A stretch of DNA of 33,742 bases from Caldilineales bacterium (GCA_025055015.1 JANWYQ010000049.1:1-33742), one strand, 5' to 3'; shown: positions 8,925 through 17,408, counted from the first letter of the stretch. The notes: generated from the sequence alone by a model not told the origin. Made by a program: numbers and translations.

Positions 8925-9797
8925 ATGTCGAACAACGTGTATCTGTCCTTGGCCGACCAGGGCAAGAACGCCTGGTGGCGCTACCTGGTGGGCGTCCTGC
9001 TGATCGTGATCGTGTGGGCGCTGGGCAACGCAGCCTTGCTCGCACCCGTGCTGAGCCAGCAGGGGCAAGAGGCGCTGCGGACGCCCATGGGCTTTGCGCT
9101 GTCGCTCTTGGGCTTCGTCCCCCTGCTCCTGGGCACCTGGCTGGCGACCGTCTGGATCCATCGTCGCCGCTTTGGCTCGCTGATCGGCCCCAGCGGCCGC
9201 CTGAACCTGCGCCGCGTCGGCACGGGCATGGCGGTTTGGGCCGGCCTAATGACCGCGGCTTCGCTGGGGGAAGCAGCGCTGTTCGGCAGCTACGCGCTGA
9301 ACCGCAACTTCCTCAGCTCGTGGCCGTTTCTGCTGATCGCCATCACGATGTTGCCTGTGCAGACCAGCGCCGAGGAGTTCTTCTTCCGCGGCTACCTGCT
9401 GCAGGCCAAGGGGCGGCTCACCCAGCGTTGGGGTATCTTGGCGGTGGTCAACGGCATCCTTTTCACCCTCCCCCACCTGGTGAACCCCGAGGCCGCCCAG
9501 GAGCCGGTGTTCGCGACGCTGGCGTGGTTTGTGTTCGGTGTCTTCTTCACCCTCGTCACCCTGCGCAGCGGCACCTTGGACTACGCCCTGGGCATCCATG
9601 CCATGAACAACGTGTACACCGCCGTCTTCTTCGGCTACGAGGGAGGCGTCCTGCCGGCCTCGGCGCTGTTCGTGACCCCAGAGCTCCACGGGCCCTACTC
9701 CCTCATCTCCCTGGTGGCTGCGGCAGCCATCGCCTATTGGCTCTTGTTCCGCCGCCAGGGCCAGATGGCGACGCTGGAGGCCCCCAGCCAGGCTTGA
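8925..9797 (+). CDS. CPBP family intramembrane metalloprotease
   Basis: A 290-residue polytopic membrane protein of the CPBP (Abi/Rce1-like) family. The conserved motifs are visible: EEFFFRG (the EExxxR signature), FTLPHLVN (second metal-ligand histidine) and GIHAMNN (third histidine/asparagine motif). About eight hydrophobic segments span the chain. Family members cleave substrates inside the membrane. In bacteria they are often tied to bacteriocin immunity, peptide maturation or processing of anti-sigma-like factors. The ATG at 8925 is chosen over the GTG at 8892 because GGAGGA lies at 8915-8920. It follows the regulator by 54 bases and is probably in the same operon. The substrate is unknown; the small membrane protein upstream is a candidate partner. 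Confidence 0.88.
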   Translation: MSNNVYLSLADQGKNAWWRYLVGVLLIVIVWALGNAALLAPVLSQQGQEALRTPMGFALSLLGFVPLLLGTWLATVWIHRRRFGSLIGPSGRLNLRRVGTGMAVWAGLMTAASLGEAALFGSYALNRNFLSSWPFLLIAITMLPVQTSAEEFFFRGYLLQAKGRLTQRWGILAVVNGILFTLPHLVNPEAAQEPVFATLAWFVFGVFFTLVTLRSGTLDYALGIHAMNNVYTAVFFGYEGGVLPASALFVTPELHGPYSLISLVAAAAIAYWLLFRRQGQMATLEAPSQA

Positions 9798-9809
9798 GGC
9801 GCAACCTCT

Positions 9810-9838
9810 GCCGCCGTCCGCCGAAAGCGGCAGGCGGC
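9810..9838 (+). terminator. Hairpin after the CPBP gene
   Basis: GCCGCC (9810-9815) pairs with GGCGGC (9833-9838). Inside, CCGC (9818-9821) pairs with GCGG (9827-9830) around CGAAA, with a 2x2 internal loop. It starts 13 bases after the stop and has no U run. The rest of 9839-9971 shows no gene. Confidence 0.45.
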
Positions 9839-9971
9839 CTGTCAACCCTCGCCCTCAGCGGCGCCGAGTGTGCAGGACGCTAGGCGTGGAGCGCCGCAGC
9901 GGAAAGGCCAAGGATTGAGGCGAAGCGATGGCTCCGGGGTGAAGGCGCGTTGATGAACCCGCTGCGGCTTG

Positions 9972-10004
9972 GTCGGGCCGGCGGTCGCTGCGATCGCCGG
10001 CCCG
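9972..10004 (-). terminator. Long GC hairpin downstream of the photolyase
   Basis: TCGGGCCGGCGGTC (9972-9985) pairs with 9991-10004 over 14 bp with one G-T pair and a five-base loop. It lies 54 bases past the photolyase stop, in the convergent gap. No T run follows on either strand. Confidence 0.5.
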
Positions 10005-10058
10005 ATCGCGTCCGGCTTGGGCCGGGCTGCCCAGCTCGTGACGGGCGGCAGCCGCGCC

Positions 10059-11630
10059 CTACGTCGCCGGCTCTTCCTCGTCGGTCGGTTCGTCGGCCAT
10101 CTCCTCTTCCGGCGCCACGGCCGACCTCGCCCGCACCCGCACGCACGGTGTCACCCCCTCCATCTGGTTGACGAACGGCTCTAGGCTGTCGGCCGCGGCC
10201 AGTTGATCGCGGATGGCCTGCAGCACAGCGATGCCCTGGCGCCGCGTCGCCTCTGCGTCCACCACTGGCGCCGGGTAGTCCACGCCGATGCGCACGCCGT
10301 ACATCTGCTGCTCCAGCGCGGTCAACGTCCATGGCTGAAACACTAGCGGCGGCGGCAGAGGACGCAGCTCCGGCACGTAGCGATGGATGAAGGTCGCCTG
10401 CGGGTCGTTGTCGAAGCACTGCTTGGTGGGGTTGTAGCAGCGGATGAAGCCGCTCTTGGGATGGGTGATGGCCGCCTGCATCTGCCACTGCCAGTGGTCC
10501 ACGCACGCGTCGCCGTCCAGCAGGTGGCGCATGAACCACTCCGCGCCGTGCTGCCAGGCCTGGAAGAGGTTGATGGTGAGGAAGGTGGCCAGCATCGCGC
10601 GCATGCGGAAGTTCAGCAGCCCCGTCTCTCGCAGCGCTCGCATGGACGCGTCCACTAGCGGATAGCCGGTCTCCCCGCGGCGCCAGGCCTCCAACAGCGC
10701 TGGGTCGGCGTCCTCCGGCCGACGCACGGCGTCGAAGGCCGCGTAGAGGTTGACGAACTCCGCTTGCGGGTACAGGGCGAACTTCTGGATGAAGTGGTCG
10801 CGCCAACGCAGCCGGCTGGCCCACGCCTCCAGGCTCTTGCGGCCGGCCGGGCTGGCCGTCAGCCAGCGCCGCCGCGCGGCCTGGATGGCCGTTCGCTGGC
10901 TAAGGCAGCCGAACTTGAGGTAGGGCGACAGCCGGCTGGTGCCGTCGGCCTCGGCCTGGGAGGGGTTGGGCAGCGCGCGGCGGTAGCCCTCCACCCGCCG
11001 GCTGAGGAAGTCCTCCAGCCGCCGCCGCGCCGCGGTCTCGCCGCCGGGCAGGGCGGTGCGCGCCGGCGGCAGCCCCAGGTCGGCCAGGGTGGGCACGCGC
11101 TCGAAGTGGGGGATCTCGGCCGACAGCGCCAGGCGCGGCGTGGGGACGCGGTCGGGCGCAGGGTACAGGGGCTCCTTGCTGTGCGCGGTCCAGGCCGCGT
11201 GCCACGCCTCGCGATCGTACTCCCCCTCGGTCTGCAGGTAGTAGTTGAGGAACCAGCGCAGCTGCCACCCCTCGGCCCTGGCCGTCTCCGCCAGCCTGCG
11301 GTCCCGCACCTGGCCGCTCCAGCGCTCGATGTCGGCCGACGCGTAGACCGCCTCTGCACCGACCCAGCGCACGAAGCGGGGCAGCGCCTCCTCGGCGTGG
11401 CCCAGCAGCAGGGTCAACCGGGAGCCCCGGCGGCGCAGGCTGGCGTCCAGGTCGGCCAGGCACTCCAACAGGAACTGGACACGCAGGCTGCCCACCTCGC
11501 GGTGCTTGAACTGGGCGGGGTCGAGGATGAACAGCGGGATGACCTGGGCCGCGTCTCGGCAGGCGTGCCAGAGCGCCGCGTGGTCGTGGACGCGCAGGTC
11601 GCGGCGGAACCAGACGATGCAGGTGCGCAC
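10059..11630 (-). CDS. phr: Deoxyribodipyrimidine photolyase / cryptochrome family
   Basis: A 523-residue flavoprotein that would use blue light to split pyrimidine dimers in DNA. The N-terminal Rossmann-like antenna domain starts at CIVWFRRDLRVHDH. The helical FAD domain shows TSRLSPYLKFG, RLRWRDHF, TGYPLVDASMRAL, NFRMRAMLATF, HWQWQMQAA and RCYNPTKQCFD, all typical of class I-type photolyases. The usual WRE in the substrate pocket reads WRD here, and the helix before the FAD loop reads GLLNFR rather than the GWMHNR known from E. coli. An acidic tail of about 20 residues (EEEMADEPTDEEEPAT) is extra. The start is uncertain: GTG at 11630 fits the domain edge but lacks an SD, and an in-frame TTG lies six codons upstream. 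Photolyase or photoreceptor cannot be decided from sequence alone. Confidence 0.88.
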   Translation of the reverse strand: MRTCIVWFRRDLRVHDHAALWHACRDAAQVIPLFILDPAQFKHREVGSLRVQFLLECLADLDASLRRRGSRLTLLLGHAEEALPRFVRWVGAEAVYASADIERWSGQVRDRRLAETARAEGWQLRWFLNYYLQTEGEYDREAWHAAWTAHSKEPLYPAPDRVPTPRLALSAEIPHFERVPTLADLGLPPARTALPGGETAARRRLEDFLSRRVEGYRRALPNPSQAEADGTSRLSPYLKFGCLSQRTAIQAARRRWLTASPAGRKSLEAWASRLRWRDHFIQKFALYPQAEFVNLYAAFDAVRRPEDADPALLEAWRRGETGYPLVDASMRALRETGLLNFRMRAMLATFLTINLFQAWQHGAEWFMRHLLDGDACVDHWQWQMQAAITHPKSGFIRCYNPTKQCFDNDPQATFIHRYVPELRPLPPPLVFQPWTLTALEQQMYGVRIGVDYPAPVVDAEATRRQGIAVLQAIRDQLAAADSLEPFVNQMEGVTPCVRVRARSAVAPEEEMADEPTDEEEPAT

Positions 11631-11784
11631 GGGTTCAGGTTCGCGCAACGCCCGCCGCGCGTCAGTAACCTGCCTCCCCGCCGGGCTGTGGCCGGGGACC
11701 GCGTCTCCCGAGCCGCAGCTGGCGCACCGGCAGGAGCTGGGGACGGGGAATGAGAACGAACAGAGGGGTGCGCCTGGCTCCCCC

Positions 11785-13107
11785 TCACCCAAACCGCTCC
11801 GCCAGGATGTCCGCCAGGGTGGGACGGCCGATCTCCTGCAGCTCGTAGCGCACCCGTTGGGTAGGCCGGTGGATGGTGGCCACCCGCGCCAGGTCAATGG
11901 GCGTGGCCACCAACACCAGGTCGCAGGGCACGTTGTTGATGGTCTCGCTCAGGTCCTCGATCTGGCGCTGGCCATAGCCCATGGCCGGCAGCAGGGGCCC
12001 GGTGGCCGGGTACTTCTGGAAGGTCTCGGCGATGGAGCGCACCGCCCACGGCCGGGGGTCCACGATGTGGGCCGCGCCGAAGCGCCGCGCCGCCACGATC
12101 CCCGCGCCGTAGCTCATCTCGCCGTGGGTCAGCGTCGGCCCGTCCTCGATCACCAACACGTCCTTGCCGCGGATGGCCATGGGGTCGTCCACGAAGATGG
12201 GGCTGGCCGCCTCCACCACGATGGCGCGCGGGTTGGTGGCGTAGACCAGGTCGCGCGCGGTGGCGATGTTCTGGAGGTCGGCCGTATCCACCTTGTTGAT
12301 CACCACCACGTCGGCCAGGCGCAGGTTGGCCTCGCCGGGGTGGTAGGTCACGCCGTGGGTGGGGCGATGGGGGTCCACCACCACGATGTGCAGGTCGGGC
12401 CTGAAGAAGGGCAGGTCGTTGTTGCCGCCGTCCCACACCACCACGTCCGCCTCCGCCTCGGCCCGGCGCAGGATCTCCCGGTAGTCAATGCCGGCGTACA
12501 CCACCACCCCGCGCGCCAGGTGCGGCTCGTACTCCTCCCGCTCCTCGATGGTGCAGTGGTAGCGGTCCAGGTCCTCGAAGGAGGCGAAGCGCTGCACCGC
12601 CTGGCTGGCCAGGTCGCCGTAGGGCATCGGGTGCCGCACCGCCACCACCCGCTTGCCCATGCCCCGCAGCACCTCGCACACGCGGCGGGTGGTCTGGCTC
12701 TTGCCGCATCCGGTGCGCACCGCGCACACTGCCACCACCGGCTTGCTGGAGCGCAGCATGGTGTGCTTGCCGCCGATCAGGCGGAAGTCCGCGCCCGCGG
12801 CCAAGGCCTGCGACGCCTTGTGCATCACGTACTCGTGGCTCACGTCGCTGTAGGCGAACACCACCTGGTCCACGTCGTGCCGGGCGATCAGCCGGTCCAG
12901 CTCCTCCTCCGGGTAGATGGGGATCCCCTTGGGGTACAAGGAGCCCGCCAGCTCCGGCGGGTAGGTGCGGCCCTCGATGTCGGGGATCTGGGTGGCCGTG
13001 AAGGCTACCACCTCGTACAGGGGATTGTCGCGGAAGACGGTGTTGAAATTGTGGAAGTCGCGACCGGCGGCCCCCATGATGATGACGCGTTGCCTGTGGG
13101 ATGTCAT
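11785..13107 (-). CDS. Cyclic 2,3-diphosphoglycerate synthetase-like GTPase (COG2403 type)
   Basis: A 440-residue cytoplasmic P-loop protein. The N-terminal third is a Rossmann-like domain (RVIIMGAAGRDFHNF). A P-loop lies near residue 135 (AVRTGCGKSQTTRR), and DVVVWDGGNND and the nucleotide-specificity motif VINKVD follow. The size and motifs match archaeal cyclic 2,3-diphosphoglycerate synthetase, which makes a thermoprotective osmolyte from 2,3-bisphosphoglycerate with ATP. Bacterial relatives are widespread but mostly untested, so the substrate here is not established. The ATG at 13107 is chosen because AAGGAG lies nine bases before it; an in-frame ATG at 13143 lacks this. It precedes the photolyase with a 154-base gap and may be cotranscribed. 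Confidence 0.8.
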   Translation of the reverse strand: MTSHRQRVIIMGAAGRDFHNFNTVFRDNPLYEVVAFTATQIPDIEGRTYPPELAGSLYPKGIPIYPEEELDRLIARHDVDQVVFAYSDVSHEYVMHKASQALAAGADFRLIGGKHTMLRSSKPVVAVCAVRTGCGKSQTTRRVCEVLRGMGKRVVAVRHPMPYGDLASQAVQRFASFEDLDRYHCTIEEREEYEPHLARGVVVYAGIDYREILRRAEAEADVVVWDGGNNDLPFFRPDLHIVVVDPHRPTHGVTYHPGEANLRLADVVVINKVDTADLQNIATARDLVYATNPRAIVVEAASPIFVDDPMAIRGKDVLVIEDGPTLTHGEMSYGAGIVAARRFGAAHIVDPRPWAVRSIAETFQKYPATGPLLPAMGYGQRQIEDLSETINNVPCDLVLVATPIDLARVATIHRPTQRVRYELQEIGRPTLADILAERFG

Positions 13108-13189
13108 GACACTGAACTCCTTCGTTCGATCTTGCAGCGCCAACCTTGCACTGCGGCGGTTAAACCCAACGGAAACGGGTGCGGCATGT

Positions 13190-13225
13190 CCCTGGCCAAA
13201 AGGCCGGCAAAACGGTCAGCCAGGG
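13190..13225 (-). terminator. Hairpin directly after tatC
   Basis: CCCTGGC (13190-13196) pairs with GCCAGGG (13219-13225), abutting the tatC stop. An alternative GGCC-AAAA-GGCC hairpin (13194-13205) sits within it. It is a candidate end for the long minus-strand cluster, but there is no U run. Confidence 0.4.
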
Positions 13226-13978
13226 TCAGGTCGAGGCAGGGGTCTGGCGTTGGCGGTAGGTCCAACGGGCCAGGAGGATGCTGAGCAGGTAGAGCAGCAG
13301 CAGCGGCCCCATCACGATCAACATGTTGACGGGGTCAATGGTGGGGGTGATCATGGCTGCCAGCACGGCGATGACCACCACGGCGACGCGCCAGCTGCGC
13401 TGTAGCCGCTCGGGCGTGACGATGCCCAGCCGCGCCAGCAGGGCGATGACCAACGGCGTCTCGAAGGCTACGCCGATCCAGAACATCACCCGCAGGATGA
13501 AGCTCATGTAGTCCCTGGGGCGGGGTGTGGTGGGGATGTCGCCGAAGCCCAGCAGAAAGGGGATGGCCACCGGCAGCATGACAAAGTAGGCAAAGGCGAC
13601 CCCCGCCAGGAAGGAGAGCACGATGAAGGGCAGCGCCGTAAACAGCAGGCGCTTCTCGCCCGGGTTGAGGCCCGGCGCCACAAAGGCCACGATCTCGTAG
13701 ACGATGACGGGCATGGCCAGCACCGCGCCCAGGGTCAGCGCCGTGCGCATGTACACGCCCAGGTTCTCGGTCATCTCGATGGCCTGCAACCCCTCGCGGC
13801 CCCCTACGGGCTGCGCCAAGAACTCGATCACCTGGCCGGTGACGGTGAACGCGAGCATGGTAGCCACGAACAGGGCCAGCACCGCCACCAGCAGCCGGCG
13901 CCGCAGCTCCTCCAAGTGCGGCCGGATCCCCTCCAGAAACGCGCGCAAGGGGCTGTCGAAGTCGTTGGGCTCGGCCAT
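13226..13978 (-). CDS. tatC: Sec-independent protein translocase TatC
   Basis: A 250-residue polytopic inner-membrane protein, the receptor for twin-arginine signal peptides in the Tat pathway, which exports folded proteins. The diagnostic N-terminal HLEELRRRLLVAV is followed by six hydrophobic segments, including FVAPGLNPGEKRLL between helices and the C-terminal ITPTIDPVNMLIVMGPLLLLYLLS typical of TatC helices 5-6. Length is normal for the family. The ATG at 13978 lies 20 bases after the tatA/B stop; the open frame further upstream is a shadow of tatA/B. It is the last gene of the minus-strand cluster. Confidence 0.95.
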   Translation of the reverse strand: MAEPNDFDSPLRAFLEGIRPHLEELRRRLLVAVLALFVATMLAFTVTGQVIEFLAQPVGGREGLQAIEMTENLGVYMRTALTLGAVLAMPVIVYEIVAFVAPGLNPGEKRLLFTALPFIVLSFLAGVAFAYFVMLPVAIPFLLGFGDIPTTPRPRDYMSFILRVMFWIGVAFETPLVIALLARLGIVTPERLQRSWRVAVVVIAVLAAMITPTIDPVNMLIVMGPLLLLYLLSILLARWTYRQRQTPAST

Positions 13979-13998
13979 GGGCGGCTGCGGCGGTCGCC

Positions 13999-14445
13999 CT
14001 ACCCAGGGCGAGGCGCGGAGAGGGGGTCTGCGGCCGCCGGCTCGGCCCGAGCGACCCCTGGGGAGGGAGGAGGTGCGTGCTCGGCGACGAGCTCCGGCTG
14101 CAAGTCCACTGCGCCCTCCACGGAGAGCTGGGGCACCGGTGGGATCTGCGGGATCTGGAGCGCCGGCGGCGCAATGGTGCGCTCTTCCTCCTCGGCCGCG
14201 TGGGCGGCGGCAGCCACGCGGGAGGCGCGTTTGGGCGTGGGGGTGACCTGCTGGTTGATCTCTCGGCTGATCTCGGCGTTGAGCTGGGCGTTGAAGTTCT
14301 GCCAGGCCTGGATGAAGCGGCTGGTGTTGCGCACGAACCGCGCCCACAGCCGAACCAGCTCCGGCAGCCGCTCCGGTCCCATCACCAGCAGCGCGATGAG
14401 GAGGATCAACAACAGCTCGCCCGTGCCGATGCCCAGGACGTTCAT
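13999..14445 (-). CDS. tatB: Twin-arginine translocase subunit TatA/TatB
   Basis: A 148-residue single-span membrane protein. Residues 1-21 hold a hydrophobic helix ([14 protein letters not shown]), then the GPERLPEL hinge and an amphipathic helix ([16 protein letters not shown]), the hallmark of TatA/B. A long charged and proline-rich C-terminal tail makes it more TatB-like, but TatA and TatB cannot be separated with confidence here, and no second copy is visible in the window. The ATG overlaps the nusB stop by four bases (ATGA), suggesting translational coupling. tatC follows directly, so receptor and pore subunits are made together. Confidence 0.9.
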   Translation of the reverse strand: MNVLGIGTGELLLILLIALLVMGPERLPELVRLWARFVRNTSRFIQAWQNFNAQLNAEISREINQQVTPTPKRASRVAAAAHAAEEEERTIAPPALQIPQIPPVPQLSVEGAVDLQPELVAEHAPPPSPGVARAEPAAADPLSAPRPG

Positions 14446-14948
14446 GGCGAGACTCCGGCCCGCTCCTTGGAGCCGGCGCTAGAGGGGGGCGTCAGGACCA
14501 GGTCGTCCTCCGGCCAGAGGTCCGCCTTTTCCAGGTCCACCAAGTCGTTGGCGGCCACCACCGAGCCCAGCACGCCGTTGACGAAGCGGGGGCTGCTGTC
14601 GCTGCCGAACAGCTTGGCCAGCTCCACCGCCTCGTTGACCGCCACCTTGACCGGCGTGCCCATGGCCGGATCGCTCAGCTCGTACAGGGCCATGCGCAGC
14701 AGGTTGCGGTCAATGACGGCGATTTGGTCCAGGGGCCACTCCGGAGCGTAGCGGGCGATCAGCGTGTTGAGCTGGCCCCGGTAGCGCAGGACGCCGCTGA
14801 GCAGCCGGCGGGCAAACTGCTGCACCGGCTCCGGCAGCGACTGCTCCTCCAGCCGACGGCCCAGCGCCTCGCCGGCCGGGTGGTGGGCGATGTCTGCCTC
14901 GTAGAGCGCCTGCAACACAGCCATGCGAGCCCGGCGACGCAGTTTCAT
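14442..14948 (-). CDS. nusB: Transcription antitermination factor NusB
   Basis: A 168-residue all-helical RNA-binding protein that, with NusE (S10), binds boxA in rRNA leaders and prevents early termination. [19 protein letters not shown] at the start and the C-terminal half ([38 protein letters not shown]) match the family closely. About 25 extra C-terminal residues are acidic and unlikely to be core. GAGGG lies seven bases before the ATG. The asp23-like gene ends 17 bases upstream, the same pairing (yqhY-nusB) seen in Bacillus. The stop overlaps tatA/B. Confidence 0.95.
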   Translation of the reverse strand: MKLRRRARMAVLQALYEADIAHHPAGEALGRRLEEQSLPEPVQQFARRLLSGVLRYRGQLNTLIARYAPEWPLDQIAVIDRNLLRMALYELSDPAMGTPVKVAVNEAVELAKLFGSDSSPRFVNGVLGSVVAANDLVDLEKADLWPEDDLVLTPPSSAGSKERAGVSP

Positions 14949-14965
14949 AGCAACACCCTCGCTGT

Positions 14966-15343
14966 TTACCTGGCCGTCCCACCGAACTCGATCTCGTCAA
15001 TGAAGACGTTGACGGCTCGCACATCCATGCCGACCATGTGCTCCACCGCGCGCGCCACCCGCGTCTGCAGCGACTCGCCCAGGGCCTTGAGGTTGACGTT
15101 GGGGTCGGCCGCCACGTGGAGCTCCACCGTCACCGTCTGATCGTCGTGCACCTCGACGCGCAGGCCCTCGGCCATGGCCGCACGGCCGAGCACTCGGCCG
15201 ATGGCAGTGGGCGCCCGGGACGAAAGGCGCAGCACCCCCGGCTCCGCCAGCGCGGTCAGCCGCACGATGGTGGTCAGCACCGCCGGCGCGATGGTCACCG
15301 TGCCCTGGGGAACTCGCTGAGCGGTGGAAGCCGTTTGCTCCAT
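14966..15343 (-). CDS. Asp23/Gls24 family protein (YqhY-like), downstream copy
   Basis: A 125-residue cytoplasmic protein of the Asp23/Gls24 (DUF322) family. The core runs from [24 protein letters not shown] to [15 protein letters not shown] and ends with the family's [13 protein letters not shown] strand. In Firmicutes this copy sits before nusB and its loss upsets acetyl-CoA carboxylase activity, so a link to fatty-acid synthesis fits its place directly after fabG. AGGAGG lies eight bases before the ATG. A second family member is encoded at 24554-24919, at the other end of the same cluster. Confidence 0.9.
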   Translation of the reverse strand: MEQTASTAQRVPQGTVTIAPAVLTTIVRLTALAEPGVLRLSSRAPTAIGRVLGRAAMAEGLRVEVHDDQTVTVELHVAADPNVNLKALGESLQTRVARAVEHMVGMDVRAVNVFIDEIEFGGTAR

Positions 15344-15386
15344 GGACAGCCCCTCCTGGTGGCGGCTTGGCCGCCGCGGCGTCGGC

Positions 15387-16139
15387 CTACTGCATCACCA
15401 GCCCACCGTCCACGCTCAGCACCTGGCCGGTGATGAAGCTGGCGTCGTCGGAGGCCAAGAAGGCGACCGCTGCGGCCACATCCTCGGCCGTGCCCAGCCG
15501 GCCCAGCGGCGTGGCCTCGATGGCCTTGCGCCGGTTCTCCTCGGTCAAGATCTCCTCGGTGAGGGCCGTGGGCACGAAGCCGGGCGCCACCACGTTGACC
15601 GTGATGTTGCGACTGCCCAGCTCCTTGGCCAAGGCCTTGGTGAAACCGATCACCCCGGCCTTGCTGGCGGAGTAGTTGGTCTGGCCCGCCTGGCCGGCCA
15701 GGCCGGAGACGCTGCTGATGTTGACGATGCGGCCGTAGCGGTTGCGCACCATGGGCCGCGCCACCGCCTTGCAGCAGTTGAAGACGCTCTTCAGGTTGGT
15801 GTTGATCACGGCGTCCCACTGCTCCTCCGACATCATCATGAGCAGGGTGTCGCGGGTGGTGCCGGCGTTGTTCACCAGGATGTCCACCCGGCCCCAGGCG
15901 TCCAGGGTCTCCTTCACCAGGCGCTGGGCCTCGGCGTAGTCGGCCACGTCGGCCTGGATCACCAACGCCTCGCCGCCGGCGGCGCGCACCAGCGCGGCGG
16001 TCTCCTCCGCGCCCTCGGGGCTGTTGCGGTGGTTCACCACCACGCGCGCGCCCTCCTGGGCCAGGCGCACGGCAATGCCGCGGCCGATGCCGCGGCTGGC
16101 GCCAGTGACGATGGCTACTTTGCCTGCCAGTCGGTTCAT
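15387..16139 (-). CDS. fabG: 3-oxoacyl-[acyl-carrier-protein] reductase FabG
   Basis: A 250-residue short-chain dehydrogenase that reduces 3-oxoacyl-ACP with NADPH in each cycle of type II fatty-acid synthesis. Visible motifs are TGASRGIGRGIA (cofactor binding), NNAGTTRD, the catalytic serine in NISSVSG, the YSASKAG tyrosine/lysine pair, and the C-terminal SFITGQVLSVDGG typical of FabG. The ATG at 16139 overlaps the fabD stop by four bases (ATGA), so the two are coupled. Length is standard. No acpP follows, unlike the usual fabD-fabG-acpP order. Confidence 0.95.
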   Translation of the reverse strand: MNRLAGKVAIVTGASRGIGRGIAVRLAQEGARVVVNHRNSPEGAEETAALVRAAGGEALVIQADVADYAEAQRLVKETLDAWGRVDILVNNAGTTRDTLLMMMSEEQWDAVINTNLKSVFNCCKAVARPMVRNRYGRIVNISSVSGLAGQAGQTNYSASKAGVIGFTKALAKELGSRNITVNVVAPGFVPTALTEEILTEENRRKAIEATPLGRLGTAEDVAAAVAFLASDDASFITGQVLSVDGGLVMQ

Positions 16140-17086
16140 GCCGCAATTGCCTCTCGCAAGGTCTCGATGCCGGCCGGGTCGGCCACGGTGAAGCGCCGGG
16201 TGGCTTTCTCGATGCGCTTCATCAGCCCCGTCAGCACGTCGCCGGGGCCCAGCTCCACCGTGGTGGTGATCCCCTGCTCCACCAGGTAGCGCATGGACTC
16301 GGTCCAACGCACGGGCGCGGTCAGCTGCGCCACCAGCTCCTCGCGGATGGCCGCCACGTCGGTGAGGGGGCGGGCGGTGACGTTGCCGATCACAGGCACG
16401 GCGGGCGGGCGGATAGGGGTGGCCTCGATGGCCCGCCGCAGCTCGTCGGCCGCGGGCGCCATCAGGGGCGAGTGGGCGGCGATGCTCACGGCCAGGCGCA
16501 CCACCTTGCGCGCGCCGGCGGCGCCGGCCGCGGCCATGGCCCGCTCCAGGGCGGCCTCGTCGCCGGAGATCACCACCTGGCCGGGGCAGTTGTCGTTGGC
16601 CACCTGCACAATGCCGCCCGTGGCTGCGGCGGCCTCTTGGCAGATGGCCGCCATCTGGTCCGCGTCCAGCCCCAACACCGCTGCCATGCCGCCGGGGCTG
16701 CGGCCGTCCGCTTCCTTCATCAAGCGGCCGCGCTCCCGCACCAGGCGCAGGCCGTCGGCGAAGGTGAGCGCGCCGGCGGCCACCAGGGCCGAGTACTCGC
16801 CCATGCTGTGGCCGGCCACGGCCGCCGGCGTCGGGAAGTGGGGGATGGCCTCCTGCACGGCGCGCCAGGCTGCCACGCTGGCGGCCAGCAGCGCAGGCTG
16901 GGCGTTGATGGTGTCGGTCAGCTCGTCGGCCGGACCGTAAAAGCACAGGGAGGACAGGGAGAAGCCCAGCAGCGCGTCGGCCTCGGCCAGGGTGTCCGCC
17001 GCGCTGCGGTAGCGGGCGGCCAGCTCCTGGGCCATGCCGACGGTTTGGGACCCCTGGCCGGGGAAGAGCAGGGCGATGGCGCTCAT
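16136..17086 (-). CDS. fabD: Malonyl-CoA:ACP transacylase FabD
   Basis: A 316-residue acyltransferase that moves malonyl from CoA to acyl carrier protein, feeding fatty-acid elongation. The active site is complete: GQGSQ near the start (oxyanion side), GHSMGEYSAL with the nucleophilic serine, the arginine in VRERGRLM, and the histidine in IAAHSPLM. The C-terminal VELGPGDVLTGLMKRI is also typical. The ATG at 17086 begins the domain exactly. An ATG at 17149 in the same frame would add 21 residues without an SD. The stop overlaps fabG. Confidence 0.95.
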   Translation of the reverse strand: MSAIALLFPGQGSQTVGMAQELAARYRSAADTLAEADALLGFSLSSLCFYGPADELTDTINAQPALLAASVAAWRAVQEAIPHFPTPAAVAGHSMGEYSALVAAGALTFADGLRLVRERGRLMKEADGRSPGGMAAVLGLDADQMAAICQEAAAATGGIVQVANDNCPGQVVISGDEAALERAMAAAGAAGARKVVRLAVSIAAHSPLMAPAADELRRAIEATPIRPPAVPVIGNVTARPLTDVAAIREELVAQLTAPVRWTESMRYLVEQGITTTVELGPGDVLTGLMKRIEKATRRFTVADPAGIETLREAIAA

Positions 17087-17216
17087 AGGGTGAAGCGGGT
17101 CACCGAGCGGCCGAGCCGGCGGGCAGCGGGCAGAAAATACGGGGGACATGGCGCACCGAGCCGCCAGATCCCCCGCACTGTCCAGGACACTGCGGAGCTG
17201 CCCGCGGGCAAACGGC

Positions 17217-17408
17217 TTACTTCTTCGCTTCGTCCATGGCGATCACGGTGCGCCCGCGGTAGGTGCCGCACTCCGGACAGGCGCGGTGGGGCAGGTGCGG
17301 CTTGTGGCACTGGGGGCACTCCACCAGGTGGACGGGCTTGAGGGCGTCGTGGGCGCGGCGGCGGTCACGGCGGCCCTTGGAAAGCTTGCGCTTTGGCAGC
17401 GGTGGCAT
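17217..17408 (-). CDS. rpmF: Large ribosomal subunit protein bL32 (zinc form)
   Basis: A 63-residue basic ribosomal protein. The start (PPLPKRKLSKGRRDRRRAHD) is typical of L32. Two cysteine pairs, CPQC and CPEC, form the zinc ribbon, so this is the zinc-binding form. AAGGAG lies ten bases before the ATG at 17408, after a run of eight A on the coding strand. It follows yceD by 72 bases, the conserved yceD-rpmF pair, and precedes fabD with a 130-base gap. Confidence 0.95.
   Translation of the reverse strand: MPPLPKRKLSKGRRDRRRAHDALKPVHLVECPQCHKPHLPHRACPECGTYRGRTVIAMDEAKK

Noticed and set aside
13979-14347. Upstream extension of tatC to residue 373
   Set aside because: The added 123 residues are the shifted frame of tatA/B, rich in R, P and G, with no homology; the ATG at 13978 starts the TatC fold.
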